A stretch of DNA of 64,000 bases from Microbacterium sp. EST19A (GTDB lineage Bacteria > Actinomycetota > Actinomycetes > Actinomycetales > Microbacteriaceae). Position numbers and translations under genes: made by a program. Location: contig NZ_JAHXYZ010000002.1 in NCBI RefSeq assembly GCF_019969685.1, positions 682,001-746,000 on the forward strand. The letters run 5' to 3'. The notes beneath the pieces are model-generated. The model saw only the letters and a program-made list of their open reading frames with translations, had not been told where the DNA came from and made no database searches. Positions 55,038 through 63,873 of the stretch are shown piece by piece (the first letter of the stretch is position 1; every line of letters begins with the position of its first letter).

Positions 55038-56059
55038 GAGGTGGCCTCTCGGTTGTCGACGAAGGCCTGCAGCAGGGCCGCCGCATCCTCCGCACCGTCG
55101 ATCGTGACGATGAACGGATGCCGGTCACGACGGGTGATCTCGATCGCCGACCCGCGGCGCATGATGATCCCGGTTCGTCCGTCCACGGCGATGCGCCATC
55201 CCCAGCCGCCGAACTCCCCGAACGGCGAGATGTCGACGGCACGCGTCGACTCGATCTCGTCGAGCGGGATCGTCACGCGCGGCCAGCCGAGCAGGGCGCG
55301 GGCGCCGAATCCCTCGGGGGTCACCCGGACGCGGAACGTCGTCGTCGCGGCCATCGCGACGGCGACGATCACCACCACGACGGCGACGATCCAGCCGCCC
55401 TGGACACCGGCGGCGAGCATGTACGCGGCGAGCGCGACGAGACCGAGCAGGAGGACCAGGAGGGCGGAGAGCGCCGCGCGGGGCATCGAGGTCGTGGCCA
55501 CCCAGACCACCCGCTCCCCCTCCGCGATGTGCACGACATGCTTCGGGAGGAGCACGCGGCCCGACTCCGGGCGCACCCGCGGCTGCACGGCCCAGGCGAT
55601 GCCGCCCACCACCAGGAGAGCACCGAAGGACAGGGCGATCACGCCGCCGATTCCCGGCACGTCGGCGGTGTCGGGGAGTTCGCGCTGGATGGCGAGCGAT
55701 CCGAGGGTCAGGGCGGTCGCGAACACCGACAGCCCGGCGGCGAGCGCGCCCATCAGTCGCGCGGCCCCGCCCCAGTGGGCACCGACCGCGGCGAGCGTGA
55801 TGATCGCCATGATCGCGGGAAGGCCGAGGCCGACCGCGAGGAGGATCCAGAGATACGCGGATGCCGGGCCGAACGCGTCAGCGCCGTCGACGCCCCAGTG
55901 GGTGGCGACCTGGGCGGGCAGCGAGGGAAGCCACGCGAGCAGCACGATCACGCCGATCACGGTGCTCGCGATCGGCACGACCACCGCGACGAGGAAGAAG
56001 ATCAGACGTGCCCGCCGCAGCTGCGACGGCGGTGTGCGGGTCAGGTCATGAGTGGTCAT
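55034..56059 (-). CDS. DUF1648-domain membrane protein
   Basis: 341 residues, ATG 56059 after a GAGGAGGG site. Several N-terminal membrane helices include the DUF1648 motif LPAQVATHWGVDGADAFG (the PxxxPxHxxxxG region). A C-terminal PH-like region (FRVRVTPEGFGARALLGWPRVTIPLDEIESTRAVDI) looks like a bacterial PH domain. It is probably a membrane sensor or transport helper; function unproven. It overlaps gntR by 14 bases. Confidence 0.8.
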   Translation of the reverse strand: MTTHDLTRTPPSQLRRARLIFFLVAVVVPIASTVIGVIVLLAWLPSLPAQVATHWGVDGADAFGPASAYLWILLAVGLGLPAIMAIITLAAVGAHWGGAARLMGALAAGLSVFATALTLGSLAIQRELPDTADVPGIGGVIALSFGALLVVGGIAWAVQPRVRPESGRVLLPKHVVHIAEGERVVWVATTSMPRAALSALLVLLLGLVALAAYMLAAGVQGGWIVAVVVVIVAVAMAATTTFRVRVTPEGFGARALLGWPRVTIPLDEIESTRAVDISPFGEFGGWGWRIAVDGRTGIIMRRGSAIEITRRDRHPFIVTIDGAEDAAALLQAFVDNREATS

Positions 56060-56456
56060 GGCGTCCCTCCTCGGGATTCCCGGTGGTGTGCGGTTCGGAT
56101 CGCGGATCGCGGTGCGCGTGGACGATGCCGGCGAGCGTCTCGGCGGACACCCCGAGGGCGCCGGCACGACGTACCAGCGCGTCGATCTCCTGGGCGAGCT
56201 CGGCGAGCGGAGCGGCCGACGCCGCGATCACCGCTCCCCGACCGCGCCGGAGGTCGATGAGACCCTCGTCGCGCAACCGCTGGTAGGCGTGCAGCACGGT
56301 GTGCTGATTGATGTCGAGCGCTTCGGCGACATCACGGGCGGCGGGGAGCCGGTCACCCGGCACGAGAGCCCCGGCGAGGATGTCGGAGCGGATCGACCCC
56401 GCGACCTGGTCGTACAGCGGGCGCGGACTGTCGGTGTCGACTCTGATCAGCACCAT
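56046..56456 (-). CDS. GntR-family (YtrA-type) transcriptional regulator
   Basis: 136 residues with a short YtrA-style C-terminus. The HTH is LYDQVAGSIRSDILAGALVPGDRLPAARDVAEALDINQHTVLHAYQRL. YtrA regulators typically control neighbouring membrane or ABC-type genes, here the DUF1648 and CPBP genes in the same operon. Probably binds the palindromic region at its own promoter (see 56484-56513). Confidence 0.9.
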   Translation of the reverse strand: MVLIRVDTDSPRPLYDQVAGSIRSDILAGALVPGDRLPAARDVAEALDINQHTVLHAYQRLRDEGLIDLRRGRGAVIAASAAPLAELAQEIDALVRRAGALGVSAETLAGIVHAHRDPRSEPHTTGNPEEGRHDHS

Positions 56457-56483
56457 GCACCTCCGTTTCGCGAATCTCTAGTT

Positions 56484-56513
56484 ATTCTACTTGAACTATA
56501 ACAACTGTGGCAA
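56484..56513 (-). promoter_or_regulatory. Predicted promoter of the gntR operon
   Basis: On the minus strand TTGCCA (-35 like, 56508-56513) and TAGAAT (-10 like, 56484-56489) are spaced by 18 bases, 28 bases upstream of the gntR start. An imperfect inverted repeat TAGTT...AACTA (56479-56498) overlaps the -10 and would suit a GntR operator. AT-rich against a GC-rich background. Confidence 0.55.
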
Positions 56514-56561
56514 CTCTCCAGCGGCTTTTGACGGCGGCGCCGTTTCCGGGACACTGGCGCC

Positions 56562-57032
56562 ATGCGCATCACTCCCCGCCGCCTCGCGATCGGCATGAGC
56601 CTGTGGATCCCGAACCTCTTCAGCGGCATCCGCGTCCGACGATTCAGCGACGACTGGACCCGCGCGACCGTCGAGCTCCACGTCAACGTCTTCACGCGCA
56701 ACTACGTCAAGACCGCGTTCGGCGGATCGATGTCGGCCATGACCGACCCGTACTTCTTCATGCTCGTGATGCATCAGCTCGGACGCGACCATGTCGTCTG
56801 GGACACCCGGGGCGAGATCGAGTTCCTCAAGCGCGGCCGCGGCGTGCTGACCGCCGAGTTCGAGGTCTCGAAGGAGAAGGCGGACGAGATCCGGGAGCGC
56901 GCCCGGGGCGGCACGAAGGTGCTCGAGTGGTTCGAGACCGTCGTCACCGACCGCGACGGCGACGTGGTCGCGAAGGTGCGCCGCGAGGTGTACATCCGCG
57001 AGAAGAAGCGCGTCACCGCCGCGCAGCGCTGA
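56562..57032 (+). CDS. DUF4442-type hotdog-fold protein (thioesterase-like)
   Basis: 156 residues from ATG 56562. The pattern (WIPNLFSGIRVRRFSDDWTRATVELHVN, TAFGGSMSAMTDPYFFMLV, FETVVTDRDGDVVAKVRREVYIREKKR) matches DUF4442, whose fold is a hotdog thioesterase. It may cleave acyl-CoA or acyl-ACP thioesters, but the substrate is unknown. The DUF4442 gene and APC permease gene are on the same strand 41 bases apart. Confidence 0.75.
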   Translation: MRITPRRLAIGMSLWIPNLFSGIRVRRFSDDWTRATVELHVNVFTRNYVKTAFGGSMSAMTDPYFFMLVMHQLGRDHVVWDTRGEIEFLKRGRGVLTAEFEVSKEKADEIRERARGGTKVLEWFETVVTDRDGDVVAKVRREVYIREKKRVTAAQR

Positions 57033-57073
57033 GCCGTCGCTCGTCGTTCACCGACGCGTGGGACGATGACGCC

Positions 57074-58303
57074 ATGCCCCTCGCCCGCAGACTGACGCTC
57101 GGAGACGCCGTCGCGATCGGGCTGGGATCGATGATCGGCGCCGGCGTCTTCGCCGTGTGGGCGCCGGCCGTCGGGGTCGCCGGCAGCGGCATCCTCGTCG
57201 CCCTCGCGATCGCCGCCGTCGTCGCGTACTGCAACGCCACCGCCTCGGCGCAGCTCGCCGCGGTGCATCCGGTCGCCGGCGGAACCTACGCCTATGCCCG
57301 CGCCGAGATCGGGCCGTGGTGGGGGTTCATCGCCGGCTGGAGCTTCGTGATCGGCAAGATCGCGAGTTGCGCGGCCATGGCGATGACGTTCGCGGCCTAC
57401 GCCGCTCCCGAGGGATGGCAGGTGCCGGTCGCCGTGGTCGCGGTCGCCGCTCTCGCCGCAGTGAACTGCTTCGGCGTGACGCGCACCGCCCTGCTGACGC
57501 GCGTCCTCGTGACGTGCTCGCTGCTCGGTCTGGCCGTCGTGGTGGCGGTCGGGCTCGGCTCGGCATCCGACGCGTCGCACGCGCCGCTCCCCGATGCGTC
57601 CGCCTACGGGGTGCTGCAGGGAGCCGGGCTGCTGTTCTTCGCCTTCGCCGGCTATGCGCGGATCGCGACCATGGGCGAAGAGGTCGTCGACCCGGCGAAG
57701 ACCATCCCGCGTGCCATCGTCCTCGCGCTGGGCGGCGCCGTCGTCGTCTACGCACTGGTCGGCGTTGCGGTGGTGCAGGTGCTCGGAGCCAACGTCATCG
57801 ACTCGACCGCTCCGCTCGCCGACCTGCTCGTCTCGGCGGGGTGGCCGGCGCTCGCACCGATCATCCGGGTCGCGGCGGCCGCGGCCTCCCTCGGCGCTCT
57901 GCTCGCGCTCCTGACGGGGATCGGACGGACGACGCTCGCGATGGCCAGGGAAGGCGACGTGCCGCGGTTCCTGGCGAAGGTCGGCGTGCGCCACCAGGTG
58001 CCGCAGCGCGCCGAGATCGCGGTGGCGGTCGTCGTCATCGCGATCGTGCTCGTCGCCGATCTCCGCGATGCGATCGGCTTCTCGTCGTTCGGTGTGCTGC
58101 TCTACTACCTGATCGCCAACGCGGCGGCGTTCCGGCAGACGGGGTCCGCGCGTCGGTACCCGCGCGCACTGCAGGTGGTCGGGGCGCTCGGCTGCCTGGT
58201 GCTGGTCAACAGCCTCCCCGTCGTCGCGTCACTCGTCGGGACGGCCGTCGTCGCCCTCGGCGTCGGATACCGGATGCTGCGCCTCCGCCTCGCGCGTCGC
58301 TGA
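57074..58303 (+). CDS. APC-superfamily amino-acid permease
   Basis: 409 residues from ATG 57074 with about 12 hydrophobic segments. The N-terminus has GDAVAIGLGSMIGAGVFAVW, the consensus of amino-acid/polyamine transporters, and FFAFAGYARIATMGEEVVDPAKTIPRAIVLAL is present in the middle. Substrate not inferable. The last 75 bases overlap the convergent AraC-like gene. Confidence 0.9.
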   Translation: MPLARRLTLGDAVAIGLGSMIGAGVFAVWAPAVGVAGSGILVALAIAAVVAYCNATASAQLAAVHPVAGGTYAYARAEIGPWWGFIAGWSFVIGKIASCAAMAMTFAAYAAPEGWQVPVAVVAVAALAAVNCFGVTRTALLTRVLVTCSLLGLAVVVAVGLGSASDASHAPLPDASAYGVLQGAGLLFFAFAGYARIATMGEEVVDPAKTIPRAIVLALGGAVVVYALVGVAVVQVLGANVIDSTAPLADLLVSAGWPALAPIIRVAAAAASLGALLALLTGIGRTTLAMAREGDVPRFLAKVGVRHQVPQRAEIAVAVVVIAIVLVADLRDAIGFSSFGVLLYYLIANAAAFRQTGSARRYPRALQVVGALGCLVLVNSLPVVASLVGTAVVALGVGYRMLRLRLARR

Positions 58304-59110
58304 CCCGTCTGCTGATCCACTCACCGCGGATCCCGCCGAGGACTCGGAGCGATAGGTCCGCGGCGCGATGCCGAGCACGGCCTGGAAGTCGCGCGTGAGA
58401 TGCGCGTGGTCGGAGTAGCCGAGCTCCGCAGCGATCGTGGCGAGGTCTGCGGTGGGCTCCTCCCGCACGATCTGGGCGGCCTCCTGCAGGCGGCGTCGGC
58501 GGATCATCGCGGCAGGTGAAAGGCCGATATGACGGTGCGTCATCCGCTGCAGCGTGCGCACCGACACGGCCAGGCGGGTCGCGGCCTCCTCGGGCGTGAG
58601 AGCAGCCCCCTCCCCCATGAGCGCGTCGAACAGCGCATTGGCCTGCAGCGCCGCGTCGTCGGGTCGGCCGACCCTCGCGCGCAGCCAGCGCGAGAACGAG
58701 GCGACCGCGCGCTCCCGGTGCCCGTCGCCGAATGCCATGTCCGCCGTCACGACAGCGAGGAGCTCGGGCGCATCGACCGGGGTCTCAGCATCGATCAGCG
58801 CCGACGGCTCGTCGACCAGCGCGGCCACCGCGGCCGGACGCAGCAGGGCCCCCACCGCCCAGCCTCGTCCGCGCAGATCGCGGTGCGAGGCTCGGGTCGT
58901 CGCCCCGGCGAGCGACACGCCCTCCGGCTCGACGACCAGATTGAGGGCCGGGTACGACACGATCTCCTGCCGCGAAGAGCGCCCGGGCTCGATGTCCCAC
59001 TCGGGGATCCAGAACCAGGCGACGAGGTCCGCCACGTCGGCGGGCGCCGGCAGCCGATGGAACTCCGGCAATCGTGCCGGATACAGGATGCCGCGGGTCG
59101 GATTCACCAT
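58229..59110 (-). CDS. AraC-family transcriptional regulator
   Basis: 293 residues. The N-terminal half (DLVAWFWIPEWDIEPGR, SYPALNLVVEPEG) resembles the ligand-binding part of the family. The C-terminal double HTH reads LAVSVRTLQRMTHRHIGLSPAAMIRRRRL and IAAELGYSDHAHLTRDFQAVLG. A Ser/Ala-rich and acidic tail (about 30 residues) follows and overlaps the permease gene by 75 bases; it may be an added tail. Divergent from the VOC gene with a 95-base gap, a likely target. Confidence 0.87.
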   Translation of the reverse strand: MVNPTRGILYPARLPEFHRLPAPADVADLVAWFWIPEWDIEPGRSSRQEIVSYPALNLVVEPEGVSLAGATTRASHRDLRGRGWAVGALLRPAAVAALVDEPSALIDAETPVDAPELLAVVTADMAFGDGHRERAVASFSRWLRARVGRPDDAALQANALFDALMGEGAALTPEEAATRLAVSVRTLQRMTHRHIGLSPAAMIRRRRLQEAAQIVREEPTADLATIAAELGYSDHAHLTRDFQAVLGIAPRTYRSESSAGSAVSGSADGSATREAEAQHPVSDAEGDDGRPDE

Positions 59111-59205
59111 GGGCTCAGCGTAGGGTCCGGCCCCGACACCGAGGGAGGCGCAGGTTGGCGCGGATCTTCAAGCCCCCGGCATCCGCTCCGTCCTACCGTG
59201 AGGGC

Positions 59206-59733
59206 ATGACGGATGACACCCCCACCACCGGCGCGACCGGCACCTACACGACCGACGGACGACCGAACAGCGCGACGTCGCTCACACCCTTCCTGGCGAT
59301 CCCCGGAGCGAAGCAGGCGATCGACTTCTACCGCGACGTGTTCGGCGCGCGCGTCGTCGACGTCACGGAGTTCGGCGGCGTCGTCGCGCACGCCGACCTC
59401 GACTTCGGGCTCGGATTCCTCCAGCTCGGCGAGCCGAGTCCGGACTACCACCTCGTCCCCTCGCCCGAGGGCGACGATGACTGCTACTCGATGGGCCTCT
59501 ACGTGTCCGACGTCGACGCCGTGGTCGAGAAGGCCGTCGCGGCCGGAGCGACCGTGCGCGAGGCACCGGCGCCGTTCGTGTCGGGCGACCGGTTCGCCAG
59601 CATCCGCGATCCGTTCGGCGTGCGCTGGTCGGTGATGACCCGCGTCGAGGACATCTCCGATGAGGAGAGCAGCCGCCGCGTCGCCGAGTGGGCGGAGTCG
59701 TTCAGCTCGGCACCGGAGGACGGCGCGAGCTGA
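59206..59733 (+). CDS. VOC-family (glyoxalase/PhnB-like) protein
   Basis: 175 residues from ATG 59206. The VOC fold elements are FLAIPGAKQAIDFYRDVFGARVVD, YSMGLYVSDVDAVVEKAVAAGATV and RDPFGVRWSVM. Members bind metals and act in dioxygenase, glyoxalase or resistance reactions; the exact one is open. Its 3' end overlaps the convergent SGNH hydrolase gene by 32 bases. The divergent AraC regulator may control it. Confidence 0.82.
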   Translation: MTDDTPTTGATGTYTTDGRPNSATSLTPFLAIPGAKQAIDFYRDVFGARVVDVTEFGGVVAHADLDFGLGFLQLGEPSPDYHLVPSPEGDDDCYSMGLYVSDVDAVVEKAVAAGATVREAPAPFVSGDRFASIRDPFGVRWSVMTRVEDISDEESSRRVAEWAESFSSAPEDGAS

Positions 59734-60538
59734 CCGCGACCTCGGCCGCACGGCAGACGGCAGGCAGCAGCGCCTCCGCCGTGCGGCGGTAGCCGAGGGC
59801 GCTCGGGTGGAACCGGTCGAGGCTGAACATCGCCTCCGGCTCGTCGAAGAACATCGGCCCCACGGCCCGGCGCAGATCGACCGGTTCGGCGCCGGCGTGC
59901 CTCGCCGTCTCGGCCTGGATGTCGGCGAGGCGGCGCGACATGCTCGAGGCCAGCCGTCGGAGCGGCTGCGGGACGGGTCGCAGGGCGCCGAGATCGGGGC
60001 AGGTTCCCACGACGACCTCGGCGCCCGCCTCGCGCAGGCGCCGGATCGTCTCGTGCAGATGCTGCGCGGACAGCGGCACCGGCAGCCGGTGGGTGACGTC
60101 GTTGCCGCCGACGACGATCACCGCGACCTGCGGGCGGTATCCGTCCGGCAGGCCGTCGAGCTGACCGGGCAGGTCGGGCGACTCGGAGCCGACGATCGCC
60201 GCCGTGTGCAGGCGCACGGGTCGCCGCAACCGCCGCGCCGTGCCCTTCGCGAGGCGTCCGCCGAGGGTCTCCTTCCGGCGTTCGGCGCCGAGGCCGGCCG
60301 CGATCGAGTCACCGAGGATCAGCAGGTCGATCGGCTCGCCGTCGAGAGCGGACCGCCAGACGCGATCCGCGTCGAGCGAATCCTCCCCGAGCGGCTTCCC
60401 GATCCGTCGCCGGGCGAGCGCCGCCTGCTGCGTGAGGACGAGGCGGATGCCGGCGAGCGCGGTCGCCACGACCAGACCCACGACGACGAGAACACGGAGG
60501 CGGCGCACCAGGCGATTCGACACGACGGTCGTGAACAC
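59702..60538 (-). CDS. SGNH/GDSL-family hydrolase, secreted or membrane-anchored
   Basis: 278 residues from GTG 60538. An N-terminal hydrophobic segment (LRVLVVVGLVVATALAGIRLV) leads to the SGNH core: LILGDSIAAGLG (Ser nucleophile), VVGGNDVTH (Gly/Asn), DRFHPSALGY (Asp and His). Members hydrolyse lipids, esters or cell-wall groups. Probably attached to the outer side of the membrane. Divergence of substrate cannot be judged. hisS starts 18 bases upstream of it on the same strand. Confidence 0.88.
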   Translation of the reverse strand: MFTTVVSNRLVRRLRVLVVVGLVVATALAGIRLVLTQQAALARRRIGKPLGEDSLDADRVWRSALDGEPIDLLILGDSIAAGLGAERRKETLGGRLAKGTARRLRRPVRLHTAAIVGSESPDLPGQLDGLPDGYRPQVAVIVVGGNDVTHRLPVPLSAQHLHETIRRLREAGAEVVVGTCPDLGALRPVPQPLRRLASSMSRRLADIQAETARHAGAEPVDLRRAVGPMFFDEPEAMFSLDRFHPSALGYRRTAEALLPAVCRAAEVAVSSRRPPVPS

Positions 60539-60556
60539 CGCGTGAACGAGCGCAGG

Positions 60557-61861
60557 TCAGGACAGGGGCTTGAGCTCCAGGTCGCCGCCCGCCGACACCG
60601 TCGCGAACGCGGTATAGCCGTCGGCTGCGGAGCGCTCGAGCAGCGCCTTGAGGTTCTTGGTGCGACGCTCCAGGCGCACCCGGGCCCCTGTCGCGATGAG
60701 GCCGGCCTTGTGCGCGACGAGCTCGGCGACCGGCACATCGGCGTCGTGGATCAGCACGACGGCCTGCGCCGCGGCATCCGGTTCCGCGGTGACGAGGTCG
60801 ACGAGACGCTCGAAGCCGAGCGAGAATCCGACCGCCGGCACCTGCTGCCCGAGGAAGCGTCCGATCATGCCGTCGTAGCGTCCGCCGCCGCCGAGCGAGT
60901 AGCCGACGGACGGGTGCGCCAGCTCGAAGATCGTGCCGGTGTAGTAGCCCATGCCGCGCACGAGGAAGGGATCGAACACGAGCGGGATCTCGGCTCCCTC
61001 TGTCGACGCACGCCCGGCGGCCACGGCTTCGCCGATGTCGACCAGGTGCCCGACGATGTCGTCGGGTGCGCCGTCGGGCAGCGCCTTGCGGATCTGCCGT
61101 TCGCCGTAGGGGTTGTACTCCATCGTCTGCGGGCGGCGCAGGAACTCCTCGAACGCCTCGACGGGCGCGGTGCTGCTCCCCTGCCGCTCCGCGCGCTCAC
61201 GGAGCTCGGCGCCGACGCCCTCGGGGCCGATCTTGTCGAGCTTGTCGATCGTGATGAGCACGCCGGGGCGCTCATCCTCGGTGAATCCGAAGCTGTCGAG
61301 CATCCAGTCCAGCACGCGCCGGTCGTTGATCCGCACGGTCGCGCCATCGAGCCCGAGTGCGTCCACGGCGTCGAGAGAGGCGACCATCAGCTCGGCCTCG
61401 GCACGCGACGAGTCGTCGCCGATGATGTCGATGTCGCACTGCACGAACTGGCGGTAGCGACCCTTCTGCGGACGCTCCGCACGCCAGACCGGCCCGATCT
61501 GGATCGCCCGGAACACCCCGGGGAGCTGCCCGCGATTGCTCGCGTAGAAGCGCGCGAGCGGCACCGTCAGGTCGTAGCGGAGGCCCAGGTCGGAGAGCGC
61601 GGCCGGATCGTCTGCCGCCTCACGGATGGCGTCGGCGTCGAGCCCGCGTCGGAGCACGTTGTACGAGAGCTTCTCGTTGTCGCCGCCGATGCCGGCGTGC
61701 AGGCGGTCGTAGTCCTCGACGACGGGTGTCTCGATCTCGTCGAATCCGTGCGCGAGGTAGCGGTCGCGGATGACGGAGAGCACGCGCTCACGGCGGGCCT
61801 TGTCGGCGGGGAGGATGTCGCGCATGCCGCGCGGCGGGTTCACAGTAGCCACGCTTCCCAT
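60557..61861 (-). CDS. hisS: Histidyl-tRNA synthetase
   Basis: 434 residues. Class II motifs: ERPQKGRYRQFVQCDIDIIG (motif 2), LGGGGRYDGMIGRFLG and GFSLGFERLVDL (motif 3), with the histidine-binding region. ATG 61861 gives MGSVATVNPPRGMRD; a GTG a few codons later is possible. It charges tRNA-His. MazG lies upstream and the SGNH gene downstream, all on the minus strand. Confidence 0.95.
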   Translation of the reverse strand: MGSVATVNPPRGMRDILPADKARRERVLSVIRDRYLAHGFDEIETPVVEDYDRLHAGIGGDNEKLSYNVLRRGLDADAIREAADDPAALSDLGLRYDLTVPLARFYASNRGQLPGVFRAIQIGPVWRAERPQKGRYRQFVQCDIDIIGDDSSRAEAELMVASLDAVDALGLDGATVRINDRRVLDWMLDSFGFTEDERPGVLITIDKLDKIGPEGVGAELRERAERQGSSTAPVEAFEEFLRRPQTMEYNPYGERQIRKALPDGAPDDIVGHLVDIGEAVAAGRASTEGAEIPLVFDPFLVRGMGYYTGTIFELAHPSVGYSLGGGGRYDGMIGRFLGQQVPAVGFSLGFERLVDLVTAEPDAAAQAVVLIHDADVPVAELVAHKAGLIATGARVRLERRTKNLKALLERSAADGYTAFATVSAGGDLELKPLS

Positions 61862-61897
61862 CTTCCCAGGTCCGGCGCCGCAGCCGAGCCGCGGGTG

Positions 61898-62563
61898 TCA
61901 GGACGCCGCTTCGGCGGCGCGCACCTCGTCCTCCAGCATCCGCAGCCGCTCGCGCAGCGCACGCTCCGCATCCCACCCCTGGGCACGGGCGGTCGCCACG
62001 AGCTCGAGGAGGGCGTCACCCAGTTCGGCTTCGGATGCCGGAACCGGAGCCGGGCTCTGCGGCGCGAGCACACCGGCCCCGGCGGCGCGGCCCACGACCT
62101 TCTGTGCGAGTGCGAGCGCCGGCATCCCCCGAGGCACGCCGTCGAGCACGCTCGTCCTGGTGCGCTTCTCGGCGGCCTTGGCGGCGTTCCAGTGGATGAG
62201 GACCTCTTCGGGCGTGTTCGCCACCTCGCCCGCGAAGACGTGCGGATGCCGACGGACCATCTTCTCCGTCAGCGTCTCGGCCACGTCGTCGATGTCGAAC
62301 GGATCGTCGGGGTCCTGCGCCGCGATCGCCGCATGGAACAGCACCTGCCAGAGCAGATCGCCGAGCTCTTCGCGCAGATCGTCGCGCGTGCCGCTCTCGA
62401 CCGCGTCGATGACCTCGTGCGACTCCTCGATCAGGTACGGCACCAGATCGCGATGAGTGATCTGCTGCGACCAGACGCAGTCCTCCCGCACCGCGCGCAT
62501 GGTGTCAACCGCGGCGCGCAGCGAATCTTCCGAGGCCTCGCGGGGGTCGGGCCGAGTGCTCAC
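61898..62563 (-). CDS. mazG: MazG-family nucleotide pyrophosphohydrolase
   Basis: 221 residues from GTG 62563. The MazG helical signature EEXXE appears in LIEESHEVIDAVESG and REELGDLLWQVLFHAAIA. The second half (FAGEVANTPEEVLIHWNAAKAAEK) is typical of the actinobacterial single-domain form. It hydrolyses non-canonical or excess nucleoside triphosphates. A 36-base gap separates it from hisS. Elsewhere MazG often sits near eno; here it does not. Confidence 0.88.
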   Translation of the reverse strand: MSTRPDPREASEDSLRAAVDTMRAVREDCVWSQQITHRDLVPYLIEESHEVIDAVESGTRDDLREELGDLLWQVLFHAAIAAQDPDDPFDIDDVAETLTEKMVRRHPHVFAGEVANTPEEVLIHWNAAKAAEKRTRTSVLDGVPRGMPALALAQKVVGRAAGAGVLAPQSPAPVPASEAELGDALLELVATARAQGWDAERALRERLRMLEDEVRAAEAAS

Positions 62564-62621
62564 GGTTCCTCCTTCGATGCTGCCGGGTGGCGATCCTGTC
62601 GAGGTGCGCTCCGGGCGGCGC

Positions 62622-63797
62622 TCATGACGCGGCGGCCGCGACCCGACGGTACCAGCGCGCCCGCAGTGACACGATGATGCCGGAGAGCACGAGGGCGATC
62701 AGCGAGCCGACGAGCACGCCGAGGATCGCCTGATCCCGGATGTCGTCGTGCGCGCCGAACGCGAGGTTGGCGAGCAGCAGCGAGACCGTGAAGCCGATTC
62801 CGCCGAGCGCGCCGGCTGCCAGGATGTCGGCGAAGGGCAGGCCAGGGGCAGCTCCCTTCGGGCGGATGCGCATGGCGATCCAGCCGAACAGGCCGATGCC
62901 GACGATCTTGCCGACGGGGAGGGCGACGACGATCGCCCAGAACGCCGGCGACAGCTCCGTCGGAGACACCGCCGGGATCACGACGAACGCCGCGACGAAG
63001 GCGAAGATCGGCAGGATCGCGCCGTTCACCGCCGGTTCGAGCGCATGCCGCGTGCGACCGGCCGGAACCGGAGACATCACGAGTCCGAGCATGACGCCGG
63101 CGATCGTGGCATGGATTCCGGACGACGCCACGAGGCCCCAGGTCACCACGGCGACGACCACCATGGCCACCGCCACCAGCGGATGCCCTTGGGCGTGGAG
63201 CAGCCGGCTGAGCAGCCAGAAGACCACGACCCCGACGATCCCGAGACCGAGCAGCAGCCACTGCACGTCGTGCGCGAAGAGCACGGCGATGAAGATGATG
63301 CCGATGATGTCGTCGAGGATCGCCAGCGCCAGGAGGAAGACCCGCACGGTCGGAGGCAGGCCGCGGCCGAACATCGCCAGCACGCCGAGGGCGAACGCGA
63401 TGTCGGTCGCCGTCGGGATGGGCCACCCGGTCGCCGTGTCGCCGCTCCCCGCGATCAGCAGGTACACCGCGATCGGGACGAGCACGCCGCCCGCCGCGGC
63501 GATCGCCGGCTGCACGGCCTTCTGCGGAGAATCGAGCTCGCCGTGCGTCAACTCGTGTCGCAGCTCGATGGCCACGACGAGGAAGAAGACGGCGAGCAAT
63601 CCGTCCGACACCCAGTGCGCGACGGACAGGTCGAGGGCGGTGCCGGGCACCGCGATGTGGAAGTCGAGGACGGCCGCCAGCGCATCGTGCGTCGGGAGGT
63701 TCGCCAGCAACAGGCCGAGGCCCGCGGCGACGAGCAGGAGCACGGCCGGGAACTGCTGACCGCGGAGGGGGTTCGCTGAGATGCGCATCCCCTCCAT
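62622..63797 (-). CDS. nhaA: Na+/H+ antiporter NhaA
   Basis: 391 residues with 11-12 membrane segments. Landmarks: ATDIAFALGVLAMFG, ILDDIIGIIFIAVLF (the paired Asp residues of the transport site) and SIRPFFALANAGV-type late helices (here GALGGIGFTVSLLLANLAFG). It exchanges sodium for protons at alkaline pH. Start is ATG 63797 or 63788 (MRISANPLRG); neither has a well-spaced site. Divergent from ppc. Confidence 0.92.
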   Translation of the reverse strand: MEGMRISANPLRGQQFPAVLLLVAAGLGLLLANLPTHDALAAVLDFHIAVPGTALDLSVAHWVSDGLLAVFFLVVAIELRHELTHGELDSPQKAVQPAIAAAGGVLVPIAVYLLIAGSGDTATGWPIPTATDIAFALGVLAMFGRGLPPTVRVFLLALAILDDIIGIIFIAVLFAHDVQWLLLGLGIVGVVVFWLLSRLLHAQGHPLVAVAMVVVAVVTWGLVASSGIHATIAGVMLGLVMSPVPAGRTRHALEPAVNGAILPIFAFVAAFVVIPAVSPTELSPAFWAIVVALPVGKIVGIGLFGWIAMRIRPKGAAPGLPFADILAAGALGGIGFTVSLLLANLAFGAHDDIRDQAILGVLVGSLIALVLSGIIVSLRARWYRRVAAAAS

Positions 63798-63873
63798 GGT
63801 AGATCGTGCCCTTCGCGCGACCCCGGGCGTCATCCGTTCAGGACACCACCGTCGACGGGGATACTCTCGAAGG

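Noticed and set aside
59660..62677. A 1005-codon open frame on the plus strand
   Set aside because: It runs antisense to the SGNH, hisS and mazG genes and has Arg/Ala-rich, low-complexity composition, the usual result of GC-rich third positions. The minus-strand genes have complete domain motifs.
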